Source of the DNA: Trichinella spiralis
Lineage: Eukaryota; Nematoda; Enoplea; Trichinellida; Trichinellidae
Direction: 5' to 3'
Assembly (NCBI GenBank): GCA_000181795.3
Contig: CM012954.1
Span: 14,844,704-14,908,703 of the forward strand
DNA: 64,000 bases
In this document: positions 10,914-20,054 of the stretch, piece by piece
Layout: every line of letters begins with the position of its first letter
Numbering within the stretch: position 1 is the first letter of the stretch
Position numbers and translations under genes: made by a program
The notes under the pieces: generated by a model
The model's input: only the letters and a program-made list of their open reading frames with translations
What the model was told of the DNA's origin: nothing
Database searches by the model: none

Positions 10914-13136
10914 ATGGATCGCATTGGAATGACCGATTCGATGGTTTCATCGTCCTATTCAGTTACATCAGAACGCCGTTGTTTTGTAGAAGCGGAAAAT
11001 TCACTGCAAAATGTCCATTCCAAACAGCTACTGGTTATTGGTATTTGCTTGTGCTTGACCGGCATATTTTGGCTAGCTGTAGCGATTGCTTTGTACAGTG
11101 TAGCGGTTGATTTTTATGCAAATTTGGTTTACGAGGCTCGTTGGCTTCTTGCCGGCTTGTTGCTGTCCGGATTGTTCGCGGTGATGTTGCAGCTAGTTCG
11201 AATGGAGACCATCTTCATCAGCTGTGCAACTTGTTCAATTTACAGTTGTTCTTGTTGTGTTGTTGTGTTTGCGGTTTATGCGGTCAATTTGCACCGGTCG
11301 ATAAATTTAAATTTAACCGACTGGTTGGCAACGAATGCAGAAATGATTCGTGGACAACAAACTGGTGCTATTGTACTTGCGGATGAGATATCCTCAAAAA
11401 AGGATCCCACTCAAGCGAAACTGAATTACGTCAAACTGTGCGTGAGCATTTGCGTTGTATGCGTGGTTGGAATTTTGCTCTGCATACTGCTCACTTGGCG
11501 TCTGTTTCGCATCGCCAGCCGGTACTACTCGTACATGGAGATGAAACGATCGTTGGTGAAATTCCTCTGCTCTGGTGGAACGGTGCAGCTCAGCTTGGCA
11601 CTGTTCAGTTGTTATTTTGCGTTTCAAATTCTAGCATTGCCCTACTCCTACGTGCACACATTCATGATACAAGAGCTGTTGTGCGGTTTGACTCTGCTGA
11701 GTGTCACCGTTTTGCAATTTCTACTGATCTTCCGGCCCAATCGACTGCTGCTCAAAGTACTTCTGGTGTTGCAGTTGCTCCAATTCATCCAAGAGACATT
11801 CTACTCGTGGAATTCGTATTACATTTCGTTGTATATTCACTCGAGCAAAGCCAAAGTTGCCGTCGATTTGGATTACGATCAGACGGTGATGATGATCAAC
11901 TTTGTTGCCCACTTTGTACGAGCTTCAATCTGTGCAAATGCAGCGATGCGTTTGTCGGATTTACTGAACGTATCAATGGACTGGGCTGCGCCGGTATTAC
12001 GACAGCCGTTCTCTTCTTCGGTGCAACGTTTTCTGATCATCGTCACCAGTATCTACTTGCTTCTTGCAATATGCCACGTTGTGATTGACATTTTCTACAC
12101 GGCAATGGTGCACATCTATCGCACGTTGCTTGCATTCACCGGTATATCGGTTTTGTACGTCACCATGGCCGGTGTGTGTCTTTCGTATTTTGTTCGGTAC
12201 AAAACGGATTTTGCGTTGACTTTGTCGACGGTTTTCGTATTGTTAGCCTTGTCGGTGTCGGTGCACGCGCTTTACGTTTACGTGGACACGTCGTTGAACA
12301 ATTCATTGCTCAGTCATTTGGATACACTGGGCAAGGAAAAGCGTCAGCCAAGTTTGATGCATTTGGCCGAAGCCATATTGGCGTTTTTCTCTCTGCTCAT
12401 TTCACTGGTGACTGCATTTGCACTTTTCCGACTGATGCACTTGCAAAGCGACAAGCTGACTAAAACAACTACAACTGACAGACGTCTGCAGAAAATACTC
12501 AAATGGTTGTGGTATGCCGCTTTGATTTTATTAGCTCTGACCAGCGTCGAAGCCATGCTAAATGTATTTGTCAAGCAAGACTGGCAGCTGTTTGACAACA
12601 CTGTCGCGTACAATGTATTGGATATTATTTCTACTTATGTGCTGGTTGCTTTGCAAATGCACGTATCCAGTGCAACAAACGCGCAGTGTGGCTTCGCACT
12701 GGTGGTATTGTTTTTTCTTCTGCTTTTCGAAACGCTGACCACATTCAACTACTTGAGCAGTTACACAAATTACATGCAATTGTTGATCGTGCTCAGTCAG
12801 CTCACTTCCAGCTTATCAACTTTTGATATCACGGCACGTTCTGAACGACTGAATCCTTTGTTACCCCTCAGACAAGTTCGATTACTTTTCGCCAACCACA
12901 TTGTGCAGCTAATTCAGTGGGCTGTAACTATTGCCAGTGTTGTTCTAGTCGGTGTTGCATTTGAGTTAATTGTTGAAAAAGGTCGTCGAGAAATCAAACC
13001 TACCACCGTCACCGCCACCACCACCATCACCACCACCACAACTACTATCACCACTGCAACTACCACCATGGTGCTTCCTTGTTCTTCAACGGTCGTTTCA
13101 GCTTACGTAAATCCCGTTGTTACAGGTCCAGTTTGA
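10914..13136 (+). CDS. Unrecognised intronless multi-pass membrane protein, about 17 membrane segments
   Basis: One uninterrupted frame of 740 codons in a window where most genes are cut every 100-200 bases. I do not recognise the family. I count about 17 hydrophobic segments. The first 16 fall into four blocks of four, each with the same spacing: TM, loop of about 10-20 residues, TM, short loop, TM, longer loop, TM. Examples opening successive blocks are LLVIGICLCLTGIFWLAVAI, VQLSLALFSCYFAFQILAL, FLIIVTSIYLLLAICHVVI and WLWYAALILLALTSVEAML. A seventeenth segment (VQLIQWAVTIASVVLVGVAF) resembles a fifth block opener. The C-terminal tail is Thr-rich, from an ACC repeat. The first long loop (block 1) holds an NLT glycosylation sequon. 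The start is the ATG at 10914; the in-frame sequence before it is microsatellite. Confidence 0.8.
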   Translation: MDRIGMTDSMVSSSYSVTSERRCFVEAENSLQNVHSKQLLVIGICLCLTGIFWLAVAIALYSVAVDFYANLVYEARWLLAGLLLSGLFAVMLQLVRMETIFISCATCSIYSCSCCVVVFAVYAVNLHRSINLNLTDWLATNAEMIRGQQTGAIVLADEISSKKDPTQAKLNYVKLCVSICVVCVVGILLCILLTWRLFRIASRYYSYMEMKRSLVKFLCSGGTVQLSLALFSCYFAFQILALPYSYVHTFMIQELLCGLTLLSVTVLQFLLIFRPNRLLLKVLLVLQLLQFIQETFYSWNSYYISLYIHSSKAKVAVDLDYDQTVMMINFVAHFVRASICANAAMRLSDLLNVSMDWAAPVLRQPFSSSVQRFLIIVTSIYLLLAICHVVIDIFYTAMVHIYRTLLAFTGISVLYVTMAGVCLSYFVRYKTDFALTLSTVFVLLALSVSVHALYVYVDTSLNNSLLSHLDTLGKEKRQPSLMHLAEAILAFFSLLISLVTAFALFRLMHLQSDKLTKTTTTDRRLQKILKWLWYAALILLALTSVEAMLNVFVKQDWQLFDNTVAYNVLDIISTYVLVALQMHVSSATNAQCGFALVVLFFLLLFETLTTFNYLSSYTNYMQLLIVLSQLTSSLSTFDITARSERLNPLLPLRQVRLLFANHIVQLIQWAVTIASVVLVGVAFELIVEKGRREIKPTTVTATTTITTTTTTITTATTTMVLPCSSTVVSAYVNPVVTGPV
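12998..13069 (+). repeat. ACC-type trinucleotide repeat coding a Thr-rich tail
   Basis: Imperfect ACC/ACT/ATC units encode a run of mostly threonine with Ile, Val and Ala near the C-terminus of the multi-pass protein. Confidence 0.8.
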
Positions 13137-13816
13137 ATGAATGTTCTGATCTTTTCATTCAACATTGCATTGAAAATTTTTCATTTTTCATGTTCCTTCC
13201 AGTAAAACTGTGCACAATTGCAAGCCGCACAAACAAACATCTGTCTAATTTGCACATAACTGCTTATGTGCTGGGATGTTAAAACGCTTCAAATGCAGTT
13301 CAAAATTGGAATCTTAAAAATATCAAATTTACATTAAAACATAAGAATGCTTACCGCCAAAATGACAAATATGCTAATCATAGCTTTTACGACCATTTCA
13401 CTTGAAGTTTCTACAATGTTGCAAGAAAATCAAACCCAACTCAAAATGCTTATCATTTATGTTGTATGTGATCGTGCATATCATGCACCATAAATAAGTG
13501 GAGGGGGGGAGGGAAGACATGGACCATCATGAACCATAAATAAAATGAACGCAACTGCACACAATTCAGTAGTCATGCTCAAGTTGATTCCCACTTGTTG
13601 CATGCAAGTTCGTTCCGCTGGGCTTGTTTTATTTACTTGTATTTTTCTCAAAAATTTAAATTATCGTGATGCTAAATGATGCGCTTCAACAAAATGACCA
13701 ATGCAATAGTTTACTTTAAAAAGGTACTAATAAATGAGATAAAACTTTTACACAGCAAGCAGAATATATAGCAGGCAAAAGATTAAAGAAAACCCAAAAA
13801 TAAAGTCAATAAACAA

Positions 13817-13867
<51 letters not shown>

Positions 13868-14138
13868 GTGTATATATATGTACAAATAATGAATGAAAAT
13901 AAGCTGTTTTGTCTTACAAGGTAGAATATTTTCCGTAATTTTCAAATAATTATATAAGCAGGTCGGTTGAGTGAGAAAGTCAGTTGACGGTGTATGATCA
14001 TCATACGTGGTGAACAATAACTTTTCCCTCGGGGCAGAAAAATACAGCCACCTCTCTCACGCGCTGAATGAATAAATAAATAATTAATCGATCAATTAAA
14101 ACGTGAAGCAGCACCACAAAAACAACAGAATCCGTTGT
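13137..14138. other. Intergenic between convergent genes, with TATATG array
   Basis: Contains the 3' flanks of the multi-pass gene and the Raw/OLRN-1-like gene. A G-rich run (gaggggggaggg) lies near 13501-13513 and the TATATG array at 13816-13880. No coding exon was recognised. Confidence 0.55.
13816..13880 (+). repeat. (TATATG)n microsatellite
   Basis: Eight or more hexamer units tatatg/tatgta, degenerating into tgtgtatatata at the right end. It lies in intergenic sequence. Confidence 0.92.
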
Positions 14139-17100
14139 CTAAGCTATCATTTTTGTCGATGTGTACGAGTTGCAACAATCATACTGCATGTCTGAACATT
14201 GACAACAGCACTGCAAGCATTTCAAAATGCGATCAACAGCGCTGTTAAGATCGTTTTCGAAAAATGACACGTCCCTTGACGAGGCCATGTCTTTTAAGTA
14301 GAGGATGGCACGGCAATAACTTCTCAGTGGAGATTCAGTTTCCTGAAGAATCATTATTCAAATAAATAAATAACAACTAATTGATCAATTTAACAATTCC
14401 ACATACTGTGGCGACTGTTCCTTCAGCATTAGCAGCAGTAGCAGCAACAGCACCACTACCACCACCACCACCACCGTTGCAAACAGCTCTTGAAGTATTG
14501 TGGACGATGGAATCTGTGGAAAAATTTGCAACAACCGTCGCACCACTCCCAATAGCATAGCCAAGCTGCAAACGTACGAACAATTATCGTCATTGAATTT
14601 GTCACCTGGATTGTGATTCAGATGTTTCATCAATTTTATTCTCTCACTCACCTTTACAAGATCGTAAATGGAGTTGGTGGAACAGGAGACGGCGTAAAAA
14701 ACGCACAAAGACGAGGCAATCGCTCCAAGACGTTGTTCGGGCAGAAAATCATCAGCCAAAGCAAATGTCACTTTTAAATTTCTGAAAAATGTTCAGGTAA
14801 CGGAAGAAAGAATAATCGTAAAAATAGAGAATCCCTTGTCTTATTATTTGGTCTGACACTGGTCGCCCGCTTGAAATATGAAGTAATGAAATTGATAAAT
14901 AACAGCAGGAATGTTGAACAGAAGAAACCATCCGCAAAAGATGAATTGAAAAAGAAATCAACCACCGCCACCAAACCCCAATGATTGACATTATGAAATA
15001 GAATGTCGAAAAGAAATTAATATATACTGGGTGATACTGCGAACGTATACAGACAACAGAACACAGCCTGATATTATCATTCTTGGACCTACTACTAACT
15101 ACGTTTGAACAAAATTTCACTGATGATATATATAATTATACAAGATGATGATGATAATAAAATAATTTAAAAAATAAAAAACAAATCAAAAAATAAAAAT
15201 ACAATTCGAAAATGCTCTTCTGAAAGACAAGATGGTCTGCATTTGTCAACATTCCTGCACTGCTATTCACCAACTATGCAAAAATGAAAGCAACTCCTCA
15301 TTTGTGAAAACCTTAACACAACTTTGACATTGAAAAAAAGAACGTACAAAACCTGAAAAAAAATTTTTGAAAAATACGAATGAATGAATTGGAACAAAAA
15401 AAGTTGTTTGTTTTCATACGTGTGTGTCAGTCAGTGTGTGGGCAAGCAAGCCATGGCAGTACAAGATGAACAAAAGATGGGATCATTGTGCATGTTACTT
15501 ACTGGAGAGAAGTACGACGTATTCCAAAACGTTCGTACCGACGGTCAAACATGTAAATTGATGGCGTCGAGTAAAATATTCAATCGTACACGTGCACATA
15601 TCTGCACGAATCTGTATCTGTATCTGTGTCTGTGTCAGTGTAAAAAAAGAGAGTAAGAAGCACAACAATCAGCCAAAAAACACTGAACCTATATAACACT
15701 CCCTCTCCTTTACCTGCTGCTTGCTCTGTTCTACCCTATTGCTGACGTTCTATTAGTATTATTCATTTTCGCAATCTCTCAAAAAATAATTTCCAACTAC
15801 CACTATTTCTTGCTATACTCGTGTCTTACCTAATTATTTTTACCTATCACATAAAAAAGAAGAATGTGAACATATTCTATGATTAATCAAATTATCCAAC
15901 TCTCATCCGGATGCAAGATATTCGATTAAAAGAAAGAAGTGAAGAATTCAACTGACTGTGTACAAAACAATTAATTCCCATCATCCACTGTAAAAATTTA
16001 TGAAACAAACTTCCATGAAGAAAGTTTATTTACTAGCGTAAATAATGATAATGCAAAAGCGGCAAAAGTCAAAATTGTTAAGGGGTACCCCGTTGATAGC
16101 AGCAGCAATTAACGACAAGAACAACAAAAAAAACAACATCAACAAGAACAACAACAATTATAATAATGAGAAAATATGAATGGATAATAATAAGAATAAT
16201 AGTAATAATAAGAATAATGACAATAACAACAATAAGACCCGTAACATTATTATTATTATTACTATTATTATTATTATTAGTCAATGTTCAGTGTTTCAAC
16301 GTTTTGCTTGTAAATAAATACAAATAGCTGCTAATTGATTACATATGCATATATATATAGATAGATAGATATAGATATAGATGGATAGGGGGTAGTGGAG
16401 ATGATGAATAAGGAATGGCGACAGAAAAAAAGAGGAAAATGTGAAATAAAGAAAGAAGCTTTGTTAATAACAAAAATGCAGATGTGTTCTGCTCTCTCCT
16501 CTGATACCGTTCAATCAGGTCTTTGGCCAAACACTGACACAGAACCTCCAGAGCGTACTAAAACCAAATTTTGTAAAACGACAAACGTTCATCACATGCA
16601 CAACAGCAAAATTTAAAAAAAAATTTCAATTCATTCTGCTGCTTTTTTCTTTTTGTAAAAAATTTTCCATTATCCAATTCTATATACCCATATATATATA
16701 TTTTTTTTTCGGTCAACAGCATTTAAACCAACAATTTTTCATCATCAATCGTTTTCAATTCAGAATTTTTTCACCGATGAAAAAAGCCACCCTCGACGAC
16801 CCTCTCTCTAGCAGCAACAGCAGCGGCAGTATGTATAGTAGTAGTAGTAGTAGTAGCAGCAGCAGCAACAACAACAACAACAACAACAGCTTTCACTGAC
16901 GACGAGTAGTAGATTCAGTAATGTAATTGATATTTATGCAAATATTTTATAAATAAATTTTGTTGTCCAAATTGAAGAAACTGAATAACATAAAATTAAC
17001 ATGCTGACGACCATGATGAAAATGAAAACAAAACATTTGCATAAAATAAGAAGAAGGAAAAAAGATAAAAAAAAGAAGAAAGTATCAAAATGATATTTTT

Positions 17101-19191
17101 TTATCATTGATGATACTCATGCAAATGAGTTGCTTTATTCAATGAATTCATTTTCATCGTCCAATAAAAAACAAATAATAATAAAACTCGAAAAAATAAT
17201 TGGAAAAATTTTTTGTTTCATAGCAACTATGTTGAACAAAAATGAAAATAAATAACAAAAAAAATTAAAATATACATCAATAATTTTTTTAGGAAATTAT
17301 AAATTGATTGACATGAAATTTATTTTTTTATAATCAAAAACTCTTTAATTCTTTTCTGTGCAAAAAAAAGATTTAAATATGAAAAGCAAAAAACTGTTCA
17401 TTATAAAATTATTACTTTCAACAAAAAAGATCAATAAAATATTCTCAAAATAAATAATGTAATTTAATTAAGATTAATTAATCCGAAAACTCAAATAAAA
17501 TAATCTTACAGGAAAAAACAAAATATTGTTAAAAGAATCATGCATTAATATTTTAATGGGCAATTATTGCAGGTTGGAACAAAAAAAGCTGAAAAAAGAA
17601 CATTTATTGCACTTATACACAAAAGTTATGTATAAGGGAAGACGAAAGCAAAAAATGCTAAATACAAAATGTTGTTGCTGTTTTTGGTTTATGTTTTTTA
17701 AGCTGAAGTGTAAAAAGAGTAAAAATAACTGTGGCAAATATGTCTTAATGTAAAATCAAAAATTCAAGCTCACTTGAGTCTGCTGTACAGGTATGCCAAG
17801 CATTCGTTCGTCGGTATGGTCGCATTCATGTAAAGATGATACGCGTATTGGACATTCCCTGCAGGCAAAGCAATATCTGAAAGACAAATCAAACAACACT
17901 GATAATGATGATGATGATAATATCAATACCTTGAAGCCTTTTCAGAACAGGAACCATAACGTAGGCGACCAGCAATGAGCAAAAAGCAAGCAGGATGAAG
18001 AAAATCGGATTGTAAAACATGCACATCAATAACGCTGCATACTTGACAACACGAGCAAGAAGAATGAGTTTTGGAAAACGATACCGCAGAATGTATTCAA
18101 AATGCATCTGAACATTTTGGAAATTATTCAAAAAAAATTAACACGATCAAGTGATGAAAAAATTAATTACCCTGAAACTTTCACTGCAGACGTGATGAAG
18201 AATGAAGAAAAAAATCAAATTCAGCGGAAGGCTGAACAAACTTCCCGCGGTGGTCAAACAGCTAAAAAATAATCAAAGATGTTATATAATGAATATCAAT
18301 ATTCGTATTCATAAATATACCATCTGAACCATATTGCCAACCAGTCTAGACTTTTCAGTGATTCTTTGACAGCTTTATTTTTCAGCAGAATGCCTTCAAT
18401 CAAAGTGACTGCTTCATCAACAGAAACACAAGTCGGAACCCGATGGTGATGCAATACCCGACGGACAAAATCCACTGTTTTACAGCGATCATAATATTCA
18501 CTAAAACCAATTGAATACCACAATAAATACGAATCCGTTTTTATTATATTTCACATTCAACTTTATGCTTGCATTACCTTGGCTTAGCAACAAAGCTGCG
18601 CTCATCCGGTAGGACGACAATTATTGGAGCTCGAAGTGCTGTCAAGTAGAAATTATAATTAATAAGTATGATGTGTCGTGTAATGTAAAATGTGTTTTTT
18701 TTTTTTACCTGCTAAATAGACAATTTCGATCAAAGTGACCAAAGAGCGTTGCCTGTAATCGACAACGAACAACAAAATACGTGACTTCTGCCGAGAATAA
18801 TAAAAAAAATTAATAAACAAACAAATAAATAACAGCAATAAATCATATACTTCCTTGGCATCGTGTTCCAACTTGATCATGTCTTCACACCATGAGTCAC
18901 GTTGCTGAAATTGTCAACTTTGCAAAAAAGTGAACGAATAACGAATTTCACATTTTTAAAAAAGTTTTTAAATAAGATTAAAATTTTTGATTGACTGATC
19001 GATTTGATTGACTGGTGAACAATTTTACCGGATTGAAAAATGTAATGCCCAAACGTCGGAGATGCGGTATGAGCTCTTGTCTCCAAGTTGTCGCACCACA
19101 CGAACCACCCAAAAATACTGAAAATGCAAATATCAAAAACAAACAAACAAACAAACAAACAAATAATTATACCGTCATAATCAAATGACAT
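14139..19191 (-). CDS. olrn-1: Raw / OLRN-1-like membrane protein with nucleoside deoxyribosyltransferase-like domain
   Basis: Twelve minus-strand exons: 19191-19173, 19117-19029, 18904-18851, 18787-18709, 18638-18578, 18500-18321, 18261-18171, 18107-17930, 17876-17774, 14781-14652, 14565-14407, 14342-14139; 448 residues. The N-terminal part (VFLGGSCGATTWRQELIPHL, FFNP, W, then AKEKSRILLFVVDYRQRS, IEIVYLAG, PIIVVLPDE) is the nucleoside 2-deoxyribosyltransferase-like fold found in Drosophila Raw and C. elegans OLRN-1. Two or three hydrophobic segments follow (LPLNLIFFFILHHV; MCMFYNPIFFILLAFCSLLVAYV). Raw limits JNK signalling in epithelia, and OLRN-1 acts in olfactory neuron asymmetry. A Gly/Ala-rich linker precedes the Cys-rich C-terminus (LKCLQCCCQC). 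Start: the frame before ATG 19191 is closed by a stop within the same exon. Family assignment is from memory of the motif; exon phases all fit. Confidence 0.7.
16112..16280 (+). repeat. AAC/AAT array followed by ATT array (imperfect inverted repeat)
   Basis: aac/aat/aag units on the left and att units on the right are largely complementary, with about 30 bases of other sequence between. Confidence 0.75.
16810..16890 (+). repeat. Compound trinucleotide repeat AGC-AGT-AGC-AAC
   Basis: Consecutive blocks of agc/agcggc, then about six agt, then four to five agc, then about seven aac units. All share the form A-N-N in the same phase. Confidence 0.9.
19136..19163 (+). repeat. (AAAC)n microsatellite
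   Basis: Seven aaac units in the first intron of the Raw/OLRN-1-like gene, directly after the donor of exon 1. Confidence 0.9.
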
Positions 19192-20054
19192 GTAAAGCGA
19201 CTTCCGAGTGTCGTTGAACAACGACCAACTCGCAACAATTTTTCAAATCACAGGGAAAATGTTCGTAAAAAGCTGCGCTGAAATGGAAAAAAAACAATAT
19301 ACAAATATATTAATAATAATTCGATGCGGAGGGGCGTGGCTGAAAATTCAAATTTTCAATCGCATAATCGAACAAACGTTCACAAGTAATGTCATCGAAG
19401 ACAACTGACGAGCCTTGGCGACGTCATTTTCATTTCACATACAACACATGCATACAAATGCACGTATTGTATATGTGCACACATGTATATCTCCTCCATG
19501 TGCAATAATTTTATTTCAATTTTATTATTTTGCTTTTTTTTCAAAATGAAGAAAACACAAACTGACCAGAGTTTGGCTTTCTTCATTTTTGCAAGTGGAA
19601 CAACCAAACGAAGATCATTGTTTCTTTCTTGTTAAGTAGAAATTTCGAAAAGCTGTTGAAGAAGTCGAGAATTTTCATCACAATTTGCAATGCAGCTGAT
19701 GTTGTTGAAAGCCAAAAACAACGAAATAATATTCCAACAAACAAACAAACAAACAAACAAACAAAGTTTGTTGTTGAAAATAAGAGGCGAAGAGGGTAGA
19801 AGGATACGAGAAAAAAAACGTGCAAGCATCGTGTGTAAGTAATATCGAGGAGAATCAATAAAAATGCTGCCTTTCCATGCAAACAACAACAATAAATAGA
19901 TAGATAAATAAATAAATAAATAAATAAACATCGTTAGAGCAGCAGCCAACAACAACAGCAAACAATTTGAACTGGAAAAGAAAAGAAGTAAATAAATGAA
20001 ATTAATAATAAATAACGAGAACTGAAATTTATTAAAATTTTTTAATTTTAAATC
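19192..20054. other. Spacer between Crumbs-like and Raw/OLRN-1-like genes (same strand)
   Basis: Upstream flank of the Raw/OLRN-1-like gene. A minus-strand acceptor (ccatttcag at 19278-19286) lies about 85 bases before its ATG. Also holds AAAC (19737-19765) and ATAA (19891-19929) arrays. No exon was recognised. Confidence 0.5.
19737..19765 (+). repeat. (AAAC)n microsatellite
   Basis: Seven caaa units, the same motif and orientation as arrays at 19136, 25418 and 25483. Confidence 0.9.

Larger units (their letters stand above)
14782..17773 (-). other. Large 3 kb intron of the Raw/OLRN-1-like gene, rich in simple repeats
   Basis: Separates exon 9 from exon 10. It holds AAC/AAT and ATT runs (16112-16280), TAGA/ATAG units (16348-16385), a compound AGC-AGT-AGC-AAC array (16810-16890) and long A/T-rich stretches. 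Open frames inside are low complexity and not supported as genes. Confidence 0.6.

Noticed and set aside
11394-12779. Several open frames on both strands over the multi-pass gene, up to 216 codons
   Set aside because: They are shadows of one long GC-richer coding frame and lack any motif.
13748-14017. Frame with a HIHIHIH run
   Set aside because: It is the translation of the TATATG microsatellite.
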